Origin: Medicago truncatula
Taxonomy: Eukaryota > Streptophyta > Magnoliopsida > Fabales > Fabaceae
DNA length: 64,000 nucleotides
Assembly: GCF_003473485.1 (NCBI RefSeq)
Contig: NC_053046.1
Location: 30,891,332-30,955,331, forward strand
Direction of reading: 5' to 3'
This document shows, piece after piece, positions 12,799 to 31,174 of the stretch (position 1 is its first letter; each line of letters opens with the position of its first letter). The notes beneath the pieces are model-generated. The model had not been told where the DNA came from and ran no database searches. It was given only the letters and a program-made list of their open reading frames with translations. A program made the position numbers and the translations under genes.

Positions 12799-15700
12799 TC
12801 AAGATGAAGTACTTTCTTGATCATTCATATGTACTATGTCGGTAACCTTATCAGTTTCTCCTTCTAGTTCAGATAAAGCCATGGTTTGATTATTTTTGTG
12901 CAATTCTTCGTCAGCCACTTCATTTTTGTCCATCTTGTCAGATTCTCCTAATGTGTCTTCAGAATTGGTTACTTCATTGACCATTGGTAGTGAAGGATCT
13001 TGAGAGATGTCACCTTTGTCTGACTGATCCTTTTCAATGTGATCTTTAACCACTTGGTTTGATTCACCTTTTAAATAGTTCTCTTCTTTTGAGCTATGAT
13101 TTTCGGTTTGATTTTCATTCAAGTCATTGTGTTTTCCTTCAAAATCTTTAGCAGAACTTGTGTCTACTACTTCAGCATTGATAACTGGTTGTGTGATAGC
13201 CTCTTCTCTCAATGATGCTTGGGATTCTCCTTCATTCTCTATGTGACTTTCTGAGGATGATTCTAGTATTGGAGAAATCAATGGCACCTATTAAGTTACA
13301 AAGGAAATATATTCTCTGTTAGTGAAAAGGCTAATCTACTAAAATATATTGAACTTAAAGATGCAAGTTTTATTTTTTTTCTCAAATGATTTTATTGATT
13401 TCTCAACCGTATCGTCTAAAGTCATTACCTCTGCTGGTATATATGGTTCTGCTGAAGTATCCTGTCTACCCTGGGAAGTAAATTTGATTTCACTGTTTTC
13501 ATTATTCTTTAACTCTTGATCTTCTTGGTAATAAACTTCTGCATCATTCATGTTGCTGGACATATTTGATTCTTCAATGGAGTTCTCCAAGAGAGTAGTT
13601 CCCTCCTATTCAGTGTCAAATAAAACTATAGTCAAGGTTTGAAGCACTCCTATTTTTGTTCATTATGGAAAGGAAAATCAAGTAACAAGCATGTTTAAAT
13701 GATATTGTGATTTTTTATTGTGTTTTGGCGTGTCTTCCGAATATGTAAACACTAAGTTTCCCTGTTTGGATAAACAAATAATTAAGCGCTTATAGCATAA
13801 ACACTTTTTATATAAGTGCTTATGTATAAGCTATTTCTATAACAAAATATAAAATAATGAAAATTGTTTTCATATAAGCTATAAAGTGTTTTCGTAAGCT
13901 ATGTTGAAGAGTTTATGGAAATAAGCTGAAAATAGCCTATGGATATATCTTAAGTTGTTTCGAAAGATCTCTTAAACAGTCTCAATAATGCTTATGCCAC
14001 TCGATAAGCCACAAAGCCTTTAAGCATAGGCATCATAGTACCCTATAAATCATATTAAATGAAATATTTCTTAATTATGATATGCCATTGTTCGAGATTT
14101 TTTTAAATAAATTAAAAACAAATAACAAAAATCTAGCAGAACTCACACCTGAGAATGAATCAAGTCACCATTATGTGATTCATCAGTTGAATCATCGATG
14201 GAAGGCTGAACATTTTGAGACATGGATTCAAGTGAACCTTCACCATTTACTGATTCTTGTATCACATTCTCCATGTCAGATTGTTGAACACCTAGGTTTA
14301 TCTCTTGGTCTGCTTCTGTCTTATGTGGTATTGGCAATACAGACCTTGGTGATGATGAAGATGATGACGATGAACTTGTGATAGTTGAGACTTCATCAAC
14401 CACTTCTTGCCGCGCTCCTGATGCACCAGTCTCTTCATTCCTCCTTAAGTCCTTTGTATTTTCTTGCTCGGTGACTGCTGAGTTATTCGCATCGTTCATA
14501 ACTTGTGCATTGTTCATTAAATTCTCTGTCTGGTTACATCCCTATAAGAAAAAGAAGAATCCTAAATTTTTTACAAGTGTCGTATTCTCACAGTTTACCA
14601 CAGTTCAAATATGCAAACAATTGTGTTCAATGTATGATTAATGAATACAAATAAACCATGAATTTCAAGTATGAATTCACAAAATGTCTGATTATAAAGC
14701 TCAATTTCAACAACTATAGTATCACCAAAACGACTCACCTCCAAATTTTCTGAAAGCCTTTCTTGTGGTAAATGTTCAACATGAGTATCCATCAACCTCA
14801 TCAACCGCTTCCAACGCCCTAACACATCCGAAGAATATTGAGATACACCAGTAGTTTGTCTCACATTACCATGGATGTTATGGTCACTACTCATTGCATA
14901 AGTTGGAGAGTCGTCAAGAATATCAGTTGTTGGTGACATAAAACTCACATGAGCTGCATTTTCTTCATCATTGTTTTGTAAAGAAATAGACGAAGAACCA
15001 ATGTCACTCCAATTGTCTGCCTCTAAAATATCATCTTGCTCACTAACTTCATTTTCTCCCCACAGATCTTCATGACTCTCATCAGTTGTCAATGTTGGTG
15101 AACCAATTTCAGAAAACTCGACTTGTAAATCAGAAGCTAAGGAAACTGATGGTGCATGAAGAATTAGCCCATTTGTAAACAACGTGTTTTCCTTATTCTT
15201 ATCTTCAGGAGTTGAAAGAGAATCATACAAAGAATCATTTATGTTACTAACATCAGTACTAGATATTGGAAAATCAAGGACTTCAACAATTTTTGTTGTT
15301 GGAATTATGTTTGGTTCACTTGCATGATCTGAAATGGCATTTGTTGGATCGCTATTGTCTACTTCCTCACCTTTCATTCCATCAATGTCAATTTTACATT
15401 TCTCCTCCTCTTCATGTGTAGTTTCCTCTTCTCCATTTGATGGACTTGGAGCTTGTAATTCACTTTCACTTCCTTCTTTGGAGTTTAACTTTTCAGGCTT
15501 ATCATGATTTCGCCTACCTGCATGACCAAAATATATTCAATTTAAAGACTGTTTTACTTGACTTATTTGAGCTTATCTACAGACATAAGCACTATGAGAC
15601 TGTTTGAGTTAGCTTATGGACAAAACTTATGACTTGTCCATAAGTTGTTTTCAACTTATTTCCATAAACTCTCCTACAGAGCGTATCATGATTACCCATA

Positions 15701-17335
15701 CCTACATGAGAAAAATACATTCAATTTATGAACTGGTCGGATTGACTTATTCGAGCCTATCAACTGACCAAATCACTATTGAAACTGTTTGGGAGAGCTT
15801 ACGGAAACGGCTTATGATATTTCATAAGTTGACTTTATTTTATCTTTTGTTATAGAAATAGCATATACTATAATCACCAAATTAAATTGTTTATCTATCA
15901 TAAAATATAAAGTTGTTTATCCAAACTGAGCTTATTTCTCAAATTAACACAAATAGACATATCCTCCTTTGTTTCCTTTGTTATTTACTCAAAGGGGAGA
16001 AATATAAAAGAAGGATAGCGAAAATAGGAAGTGATTATTACCTGAAAGCCTTCTAACTCTTGAATGTGGTATTCTATTCTCTCTAACATGAAGGTCTTGT
16101 CTAAGTTCTAATAGCATGTCATTTGTGAATTCTTGATCAAAACTATCCCATTTGAGATTTGGTCTCTCCTCAAAAGGTTCATAAGGAATATCAAATGGAC
16201 TTCTCAAAACAGATGGAGCAGAACCAGGTATTTCTATGTCATCGAAATATCTTGGAGAATCAAAAGGGTTAATTCTTGCTGCAATAAACAATGGTGCAAT
16301 TTGGGTAGGTGTAATTGATTCCATATCAATTAAACCATTCTCAATCTCCAACTTCAATAGTTTTCTTGCCCTTCTTCTAGCTATAAGACTCTCCAACCTT
16401 TTGTTGCTTTCCATCTCACAAATCCCAAGATCCATTAGCTTTTTATGATCATCCTCTTTTAAATCTATAACTTTATTAGTACTGTTATCCTCAACTTTCT
16501 TTTTCTCATCTTCCATTTTTTCTGTGCTTTTCTCTTGACAATCATAATAACTTGTACCGCAAGTCACAAGGTCAACCATTGAAGGCTCTGAAAGCAATAT
16601 TTGATTTTTAGGAGCATCAACTTTTCTTGGTGGAAATTTATAATCAAAAGGATCGATAGCATCAACTTTTCTTGGTGGAAATTTATAATCAAAAGGATCC
16701 ATAGCATCAACTTTTCTTGGTGGAAATTTATAATCAAAAGGATCGATAGCATCAACTTTTCTTGGTGGAAATTTATAATCAAAAGGATCCATTCCATCAA
16801 CTTTTCTTGGTGGAAATTTATAATCAAAAGGATCAATTTCTTTCTCAAAATATCTAAATCCTGATCTAATCTCGGTGTTCTTTCTAGTGAACTCGTTACA
16901 AAACGCTGCTGATAAATTCTTAGCTTTTTGTTCTAAATCGCCATATACATCCAATTTCTTCCCGGTGAAATTTCTTCTTCTACTTGTTGCATTTTGTGAT
17001 GGATACTTATAAAGCAATCCGCGTCTCTCGTTCTTAGGAACCTTAGGTGGTTTATTCGCTTCAACCTTTTTCTCATCTTCCTTTTTCTCCACACATCGAA
17101 CAAGTTTCTCCTCCGAACTCCAAAATATTTTAACCAAAATTAAAGTGAACACAATAAATGGAGACAAGAAAACCAAGAAATTGTATATACAAGAAAGAAA
17201 TATATACATGATGATGAAGACTAACAAAGCACATGAAACTTTTGGATGCTTTTTCATCAAAATATAGCTCTTTTCAACTGAAAGATGAAGAACTTTGAAC
17301 AAATGACGTTGAACGTCTCTTGCATTCAAACCCAT
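12799..17335 (-). CDS. Plant-specific membrane-anchored acidic protein, 1042 aa, with internal 15-aa repeats
   Basis: Five exons join in frame: 17335-16042, 15517-14739, 14541-14149, 13602-13429 and 13287-12799. Residues 32-72 form one or two membrane segments (ALLVFIIMYIFLSCIYNFLV and the following hydrophobic run), followed by a Lys/Glu-rich stretch. Residues about 168-242 are five copies of a 15-aa repeat around DPFDYKFPPRKVDA. Then come ESLIARRRARKLLKLEIENG and SPFDIPYEPFEERPNL, motifs I recognise from the uncharacterised plant family sometimes labelled 'cardiomyopathy-associated' (Arabidopsis AT1G07330 type). The long C-terminal half is Ser/Asp/Glu-rich, low in complexity and probably disordered. 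Function is unknown. Exon 4 has a NAGNAG acceptor. The last exon could instead splice at AAG|GTTACC near 12837 to an exon at 12636-12550. Confidence 0.8.
16612..16836 (-). repeat. Coding minisatellite, five 45-bp units
   Basis: Five head-to-tail 45-bp units encode DPFDYKFPPRKVD plus two variable residues. The linker codons run GM, AI, AM, AI, suggesting that a two-unit block was itself duplicated. Length is a multiple of three, so copy changes keep the frame. Open frames on the other strand and in the second minus frame are shadows of this repeat. Confidence 0.95.
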
Positions 17336-18200
17336 CTTTGATTCTATGAATGTAGGTACAAAGAATAAACTATAATGTTTTTAAGGTCGTAGTTGTATGT
17401 ATTTTATGAATTTGTCACATGTCACAACCCAATAATATGGAATATTCAAATGGAGGGTATTTTAATTAGCCATAACCAGATTCAAAAAAGTAATTATAAT
17501 CATCATAGTAGTAATAATTAAAAGGGATTAACATGTTTGTGACAAATCCCCATTGAATAAACATTTAAAAAAAATGTGGTTTGGGATAGGAAGCTGAAAT
17601 TAAAAATGTAATATGAAATGAAAATGTAACTTGTGTTCTAGGTGAAGAACAAACTAGAAGATCAACCATAGAAAATTTATGTGACGTTTTTTACCGAGTC
17701 CATAGAAACCATCATGAAAAAAATGCTAAAGAAAGAATAAAGAGAGAAAATAGATCAACTAGTGAAAAAGTTGATTGTCTTTTTCCCTAACAAATGGTTA
17801 GCCATTGAAGTATAGCAATTTAGTTCTTTTTTTTTGGGAACTCTTTTGTTTGGCTAAAAATTTCTTAGGATCCTATAATTTAGAAATTTTAGTATGTGTT
17901 TCTTATCCATTTTGATAACGGCTAAAAAGGGACTAAATGTATATAGATATATTAATTAAGAAGGGAAAATTAAACTCTACAAAATTTTCGTATGTGTTTC
18001 TTATCCATTTTGTTCGACTAAAAAGGGACTATATAAGATGTTCTTAAAGTTTGAGATAGGTTTAATTCAACTTTACAAAATCAACTTGTAAGATGAAGAT
18101 TGACCAAACCAATAAACCGTTTGTAAGGTGACTAAACACAACCCCAAATCCCGCAATTAACGCACCCATAAACTTTCTCCAATTAGGGCGGCTTGGTGTG
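17336..18200. other. Intergenic, promoter side of the membrane-protein gene; local duplication
   Basis: AT-rich. The phrase tatgtgtttcttatccatttt is repeated about 97 bases apart (17892 and 17989) together with aaaagggact, a small local duplication. Bases 18040-18150 contain short phrases (for example aacttgtaagatgaagattgacc) resembling a dispersed repeat also seen near 8760 and 49420. No gene seen. Confidence 0.5.
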
Positions 18201-18214
18201 GACCGCAATTAAGT

Positions 18215-19200
18215 CAAAAATTAGGGGAACAACCAAAAGACACTAAACTCCATTAGTGAACACTAACACTTTCATAGAAATCCAAAAGAGAGATCAAGAG
18301 ATCCATAACTATATATCTTATATAAAATGAGTAATAATACTATTTCTTCCTTTCTTCCTATCATGCCACCATCTACCATCAATAACTCTTGATGTGCTTG
18401 CATTTAGGCCTGTCTGCCTATAATTCAAAAAGGATCCATGTTATACAGGAGAGTGAGAAAAGGAGCCAGATAATACAGGAGAGTGATACATTGAAATACA
18501 AAATAACAGGAAAATAATGAATGCATAATTCTCAACAGCTCAGAGCCACAATATGACAAGGGAAATGTGTGTATAAACAAATTTAAACTTCAATACGATA
18601 CAAAACGCTCACAAATTTAAATTTCAATATGAAATGCAAATTTTGAAGCAAATTGAATTAATATAAGTTTGAAGAAATAAAACAACTCTTGTTTTTCCTT
18701 TTGTCATCTCAGTAATTGATCTATAGATAATAAATATTTCTAAGTCTTCTACCAAAAACAAAGATTTCCAAGTCTAAATGTACTTGTCATTTTCCCATTG
18801 ACATGTTTCCTCCTTTAACCTTTCAGTCTAATTAAGAGAAATTGAATTTGATTTTGGAAGTAGGAAACATATAATCATTTAGCATAAAATATTATTGCAA
18901 TCTTATACTACGAAATGACATGGATTCCAAAATAACATGCATGAATTTGAATAAATTTGAACAGGTAAATCCATTGTAAAGAAACTTACTTTCAAGAAAT
19001 CGAAGCCAAACTTTCAAAATAATCCTTGGAAAACCACCACATTATTGCACTACCAAAAGCTTGCTTTACTCTATTCGTTTTCAAATTATAAAGAATTGCT
19101 TTGTGTTCTACATAGCTTGCGAATATCAATGTTTCATCCAAACTTTGTGGAAGGTGAAGACTGCTAAACCCTAATACGGCAGTATAGGGACAAAACCAAA
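18215..19200 (-). pseudogene. Truncated duplicate of the F-box gene, coding core deleted
   Basis: Bases 18215-18990 match the 3' flank of the intact F-box gene at 21605-22340 (shared ccaaaagagagatcaag-like and ttcttcctttcttccyatcatg phrases). Bases 18990-19135 match its last codons (22343-22490). The sequence then jumps at about 19135 to the 5' end (gactgctaaaccctaat, as at 23577). About 1.1 kb of coding sequence is therefore missing. It cannot encode an F-box protein. Confidence 0.85.
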
Positions 19201-19897
19201 TTTTGAGATTAAGGGCCCATTTGTTTGAGATTTTATTGAAAAAAAATCTATTTTTTCAACTAAAAACTCACTTTTTTTTATTTTTGTTTTTTTGGTTACA
19301 ACTTTTTATTTTTAATTTTGTAGTGTTTGTTTAAATTTTTTAAAAAAAAAAAATCCATTTTGTTAAAAAAAATCATTTTTAGCCTCCAAATGAAAAGCTA
19401 TTTCAAATAGTTTTTACAAAATCTATTTTTTTTTCTTCTAAATACAAGAAACTCAAATATTAAAAAAATAATTTTTATGTTAGGAAACAAACATAAATAG
19501 TTTTTCCCTAAAAAAAACATAAATAGTTTTAGATTTTTTAAAAAAATCTCTAAAAAAAAAATTAGATTCTTTTAACCTAAAATATATTTTTTTAAAGCCG
19601 AAACAAATTAACGCACACTAAATATAGTGTACACATCTTTGGTAACACACACATATAAGCATATTGGATTCAAAATTATTTAAATTTAAAAATAAAAATC
19701 ATAACAAACATAGCATATTAATGTTTGAAATCTTTTAGCCAAGAAATGTTGACTTTCAATGTTACTTTTTGATGTTACTTCTAGCCCTTGCGTCTTCATC
19801 TACCAAACTAGCTTTAAATGTTACTTTTTTATCAAGTAGTTTACTTTGCTCACTTTTCTCCATTTTTTTCTCAACAATAATAACTTGTTTATTATGT
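19201..19897. other. AT-rich low-complexity intergenic DNA
   Basis: Dominated by A and T homopolymer runs (19240-19560) and ordinary AT-rich sequence. No gene or clear element seen. Confidence 0.6.
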
Positions 19898-19906
19898 CCT
19901 TTGTTA

Positions 19907-20643
19907 GGTGGATTCTAGGGTGAGGGTTCAATTAAGTTCTTCACCGATGTACCACTTTATTTGGTCATTGGATTAAATAAGACCATATGAACTCATTATT
20001 TGTGACCACATTGGATCTAATATTTCATCTTCACAACCCAGTTCTTTCTCTTGCCTAAATAGGTCTTATTTCGCCCAACACTCAATCGAAAAACTGGAAA
20101 GAAAATACAAACTAACATCAAATAAAAGACGTTTAGGGAAATTTTAAGAAAGAAAAAAATTGAAGAAAGTAAAGAGGGATTTTGAGTGTTACTCCGTCGA
20201 TGAATTCAAGTAAAAATATGTTTTCAAATGAGTATTTATATGAAATAGGAATAAGAGAAAACAATTCAAACGTAGGATTTAGGCTTTTTTTGTTTTTGTA
20301 TTAGTCATGTATGGTTTGTTGTTTATGAAATTGATAGCTTCTACCCTTAGTATCCTAACCAAAAGCCAAGGAGAAACATTGTTGAACAACTCAATAACGT
20401 AATGAAAGGGTTTACGTGTGAAATCAGTAGTAAATATTTGTATCTGGTGGTGTAACAAATAGAGCCTGGAGCCGACGGTGGTTGTGTTGCGGCCAAATAG
20501 GCGAGAAAAGAACTACTAGTTATAGGATATTTTATCTAGTATGGTTATAAATAATGAGATCTTATAGTCTTATTTAATCTAATGGTCAAATAAACTGGTA
20601 CACTGGTGAGGGACTTAATTGAACCCTCACGCTAGAATCCACC
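19907..20643. mobile_element. MULE-type MITE, 737 bp, ~105-bp TIRs, 9-bp target duplication
   Basis: The left end begins ggtggattctagggtgaggg. The reverse complement of the right end begins ggtggattctagcgtgaggg, and similarity continues for about 105 bases. Both ends are flanked by cctttgtta (19898-19906 and 20644-20652), a 9-bp direct repeat typical of Mutator-like elements. There is no transposase, so it is non-autonomous. Confidence 0.88.
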
Positions 20644-20869
20644 CCTTTGTTATATGTAGGAAACTAATTATTCTGGCCTTTTTACTAGTCTTCTTTTACC
20701 ATCACTACTGTTGGTTTTGGAAACTTTCCTACCATTTCTGTTTTTGTGTTGCAAATTAAACATCCATGGACCATAGCACTCAGATTCTCCGTCATTATTC
20801 TCTTCTTCTAATTTATATTTCCATGACAAAAATTCTATTTGTAGATTTCTTAACCAACGTCCCTAGAAC

Positions 20870-21425
20870 ACACTTAATGAAACACCAACTAAGAATATTG
20901 GCAAGCCTCTATCGTTTGCTGATGCGCTTATTGGTTTCTATGATGTGCAATTGAGTCATCTCTCAAAATTGTGTGTTAAGGGTGATTCTGTGAGCATAAA
21001 TATTTCATAAGAAGTGTATTTTATGGGTTTAGAAAATTGTCGCAACAATCTCCACGGTCGTGTCTTTCTTAGCATGTGACTTACTATTAAGTTGAGTTCT
21101 TTACGGAAGGATATTAAAATGGATGTTGATCTCACTTGGTTGTGGCTTTTATGAGTTTCAGTTTTAAAATCAGAAAAGAAACAAAAGGTATGGTCAGTTG
21201 GTGCGTTGAATTTGAAGCTAGGGATGCTAAGGTTGTCCAAGTGGACGTTGGACTTCAATTTACAAATAGTGTCAAACACATGCACATGTATGAATACATA
21301 ACATGGATCTTCCACCGGAGTAATCGAGGACAAAGATTATTTTTGAGATTGCTAGGGGTTTTGGTACAGAGAATCGGGTTTTCGGTCACTACACTAGGGT
21401 TCTCGTGGACCTAGATTGTAAAATG
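20870..21425 (+). pseudogene. LINE ORF1 relic (DUF4283-like)
   Basis: Scattered frames give a low-quality match to the Medicago-type LINE ORF1/DUF4283 protein: a SFADAL start, KGDSVSINI, GLENCRNNLHGRV, and later IFEIARGFG and FGHYTRVLVDLD, in the expected order. Several stops and frameshifts are present. Identification is from remembered family wording. Confidence 0.5.
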
Positions 21426-22342
21426 AACCACTGCAAGCATATGACTAACAGCACAAAAGAAACTGTTAAGATATTAAATAAGAGCATATGTGCTTTTCAC
21501 ACTACAGAAGTAGAAACCATGTTATATTCTCTTGATGTTTAGCTTTCTGAAATTAGCAGAAATAATTCAAAGATTGATAGAGAATTACCAATCAACAAAA
21601 CATTGGGGAATAACCAAAAGTCACTAAATTAATGAGAGGAGTACATTTTTATCCATAGCCAATAAGTCAATATTAAACTCAATTAGTCAACACTTTCAAA
21701 GAAATCCAAAAGAGACATCAGGCCACCATCTAATATAAAATGATCGTAGTAAAACTATTTCTTCCTTTCTTCCCATCATGCCACCATCCGCCACCAATAA
21801 CTCATGATGTGCTTGCAATTGGGTTGTTGGCCTATAATTCAAAGAGGAGCCGGATTATACAGGAAAATAATGAATGCATCAGTCGCAAGAGCTCAGTATG
21901 TAACGAAGTAAATTTGTGCAAACAAATTTAAACTTCAATACGATACAAAACGCTCACCATTTGCAAATTTTGAAGCAAATTGAATTAATATAAGTTTGAA
22001 GAAATAAAAAAACTCTGGCTTTTCCTTTTCTCATCTCAGTAATGATTTATAGATAATAAATCTTTTTAAGTCTTCTATCAAAAACAAATATTTCCAAGTC
22101 TAAATGGGAAATATTTCACTTTCCCATTGACATGTTTCCTGCTTTAACCTTTGAAAGACTAATATTCCAGTTACATTAATATAAAAACAAAACAATTGTA
22201 TTCAATCTAGATATTACCAAACACTTGGGAGTAGGCAATAGGTAATCATTTAGCAATATAATAACATAAGCAATCTTTTACTATGAAATGACATGGATTT
22301 CAAATAAATTCGAACAAGTAAATCATTCTAAAGAACTTACTT

Positions 22343-23554
22343 TCAACAAATCGAAGCCAAACTTTCAACATAATCCTTGGAATAACACCACGTTATTGCA
22401 CTACCAATAGCTTTCTTTACTCTATTTGTTTTCAAATTATAAAGAATTGCTTTGTGTCCTACATAGCTTGCGAATATCAATGTTTCACCATTCTCAGAAA
22501 GACAGAATGGGAAGAGATAATATTCCGAAAAATTATCTACCTGTAGATTTTGAAAACTAATTTTAAGGAATTGAGTCCAAGATTGTTCAACTCCAAATTC
22601 AATCATTTGCCATATAACAAAATGAGTTTCCTTGAAATGGTGAGAAAAACAAAGGCGGTCCAGCAAAACAGCAATAGTTGGTTCAGTATATCGTGACACT
22701 AAATTAACAGCACCAGGAGGGGGCAACAATTTCCTGTATGTCTCAGTAGCAAGATCAAGCGAGATAATCACAAATTTCTCAACAGTAACATCCTTCAGAT
22801 AAATGGATATCCAGTTAACAGTGCCACTCAAATGCACTCCTTGGTTCACATAACTACAGCCAAGGGTATCAAGAAGGTTATAAGGAGTAAAACTTACAAT
22901 TTTTCTCCAAATATTATCACCGAAACGGAAAACTTTCACCTCCCTAGAACACAAAACCACAGCATTATAAGTTCTAGTTGAAATATCATACCCGAAGGAA
23001 AAAGTTAGCTTGCCTGGTCTGCAAGGTTGGTGACAAGTTCCTAATTTTTTGGATATTATCCTTGTAGCCGGGTTCCAGATATGGAACCAGAAGACTGTTT
23101 CATCATGATTCCTTAGGTAAGAATAACCAAGCAAACAAAGCAATCCATTGCATGAACCAACAACTCGGCTACAATCCTTGTACTCCAATCGGTAGTAAGA
23201 GTTGGTGGCGATGGTTACCGACGGGTTCTCCAATAAATGATTCAAAGGAAAAGTTACCACATTGTAACCTGCTTCTGTTTCGATTACTGCTATGTGTTTC
23301 TTTCTGGAAGGTCGCTGAAGGTGTAGTTTGACAAATGATTTATCAGATATAAGGGTTTTCCATGACTTGCACACACACCTTAGTCGCATCAGAGATTGCA
23401 CAGGAAGGAATGAAAGGACTTCTGCGATGAGTTCATCAGGGAGGAATACGCCCGACATGACTTGATGGAGTTTTCCATGACTTGATCGAGTTCTTTGATG
23501 AGTTTTCGATGACTCGATTGAGTTCCGCGACTTGGGGTTTTGGATATTCATCAA
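22343..23554 (-). CDS. F-box protein with F-box-associated interaction domain, 403 aa
   Basis: Single-exon gene. Residues about 37-80 are an F-box (FLPDELIAEVLSFLPVQSLM then RLRCVCKSWKTLISD), the SKP1-binding module of SCF ubiquitin ligases. Downstream phrases SCNGLLCL, WNPATRI and FGYDISTRTYNAVVL are hallmarks of the F-box-associated interaction domain of the very large plant FBA family. The stop follows ESLASIC. Methionine 33 (MSGVFLPDE) sits just before the F-box and could be the true start. Substrate is unknown. A deleted duplicate lies at 18215-19200, so this locus was copied locally. Confidence 0.9.
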   Translation of the reverse strand: MMNIQNPKSRNSIESSKTHQRTRSSHGKLHQVMSGVFLPDELIAEVLSFLPVQSLMRLRCVCKSWKTLISDKSFVKLHLQRPSRKKHIAVIETEAGYNVVTFPLNHLLENPSVTIATNSYYRLEYKDCSRVVGSCNGLLCLLGYSYLRNHDETVFWFHIWNPATRIISKKLGTCHQPCRPGKLTFSFGYDISTRTYNAVVLCSREVKVFRFGDNIWRKIVSFTPYNLLDTLGCSYVNQGVHLSGTVNWISIYLKDVTVEKFVIISLDLATETYRKLLPPPGAVNLVSRYTEPTIAVLLDRLCFSHHFKETHFVIWQMIEFGVEQSWTQFLKISFQNLQVDNFSEYYLFPFCLSENGETLIFASYVGHKAILYNLKTNRVKKAIGSAITWCYSKDYVESLASIC

Positions 23555-23639
23555 ATATTTGCTGGAGTTGAAGAAGACTGCTAAACCCTAATGCGGCAGT
23601 ATAGGGACAAAAACAAATTAAATATAGTGTATATATCTT

Positions 23640-23940
23640 TGGTAGCAATTAAATCCATGTAAAATCTAATATATAATTTATTTATTTTTTGAGAGGAAAA
23701 TCTAATATATAATATACCTTAGGCAAAAAAAATTAATTTTGTTTTGGATAGAAATTTTTTTGTCTTTTTTAAAAGGCTTAATTGGAGATCATCCCTAGAC
23801 ATCCCACATGAGAGTGCACCTCCCCATGCAACCTTGGATATCACCTACCGCTTTTAGCACCATCTTAATCATGTGCTGACACATCAACAGTTGGGTCACC
23901 GTACACTGCAGGGTGTGGAGGCGGAAGAGGGATACATCAG
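23640..23940. other. Intergenic upstream of the F-box gene
   Basis: AT-rich sequence; no gene seen. Confidence 0.5.
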
Positions 23941-24310
23941 ATGATATTATAACACCTCACATCCACGTATGATTCTTCCAGTGCAGGATGTTCATGTCCC
24001 GAGACCACAAGAGCAGGAGGCCCTTGATGAGACTGCTGCTGAGGAGGATGGAGAGCATATGTTCTTGGATCTGGGAGGAAGGTTGAATCGTATCAGAGAC
24101 CATGTATATGTTGTTATATGCAGTGATGTGGTGCCGCAAGAGTATGAGGAATGACAACATTTGAAGGAAGTATTGAGAGAGATTCGCGGAGGGAAGGTTT
24201 GTCGTCGTAGGCGTAATGTTGACCAAGCCCTCCTTGCACATGGAGTTGATCCAAGTACTTTAACTTCAAATTGGGTTCATGAAGTATTCCGTACACATAA
24301 AAATTGATGA
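23941..24310 (+). pseudogene. Possible plant-mobile-domain-type gene fragment
   Basis: An open frame at 23969-24154 is of higher complexity than its surroundings and reads VPRPQEQEALDETAAEEDGE then an amphipathic stretch. The style resembles C-termini of transposon-linked plant mobile domain proteins. No domain core is present and it ends in a T run. Weak call. Confidence 0.2.
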
Positions 24311-25123
24311 CATGTTTTTTTTTTTTTTTTTTATAGATGATTATAAGAATTAACAATATAGCCTTAAATCTCATGGTATGTTTACAATTGTTTAAAGGTT
24401 GCATACAACTAAATATCTCATCACTTTTTCTCTTTAGCTTAAGGAGGAGGAGGAGGAGATTTTCTTCCTTTTATATAAATCACCCTAACACTAGTTGAAA
24501 CGTGAAGATAATGACGTTAAAAAAACGCTACATGAAAGACAACTTATTAGTTTTTATTTTATGTTTAGTCTTAGACAAATATCACTTGATCACTTACCAT
24601 TTTCTACTCTTGATAATGCATATTGATTTGCATGAATTTCATAATCTTTCCATTTCAAAAATTTAAAGTTGTTTTTGTCTCAAAAAATTGTTCTTACCAC
24701 CAAAATAAGATACTCATACCATCATCTCTTATATAGAGTAATAATATTTGTACAAAATATGAGTATGTGAAAAAATTTGTTAAAAAGTTATAATAATATA
24801 ATTGTACCAATATTATTTCTGTTTATTCAAACACCAAACAAAAAAAACACAAATTAAACTAAAGTAACCAACGGTCAAGATCTCAACACACCTTTCCAAT
24901 CCAACGAGTCACATTTCATATAATATCACCTTGTCCCTTTCTCTCTCATCCCACCATTAACACTTCACCATATAAACAACAACAACAACAACAAGCTTAT
25001 CTCTCAAAAAAACCTCACACGTAGTATATATAAAATCCATAAACCACAAACACATGCACACAAACAAAACAAAACATTCAAATATTTAATTTAATTTAAT
25101 CTTTCCTTTTTCTTATCTTTTCA
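24311..25123. other. Intergenic / FtsH upstream region
   Basis: AT-rich up to the FtsH start. Near 24969 there is ccatataaac and at 25026 tatatataaaa, both possible TATA boxes for the FtsH gene, separated by an acaacaaca repeat. No gene seen. Confidence 0.5.

Positions 25124-31174
<6,051 letters not shown>

Noticed and set aside
16612-16836. CRISPR-like direct repeats
   Set aside because: Units are contiguous without unique spacers and lie in a eukaryotic coding exon.
16564-16864. Long repetitive open frames on both strands across the 45-bp minisatellite
   Set aside because: They are shadow frames of the in-frame coding repeat of the membrane-protein gene; the unit length divisible by three keeps several frames open.
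23436-23648. Second small protein overlapping the F-box 5' end
   Set aside because: Out-of-frame overlap with the F-box coding sequence and no recognisable features.
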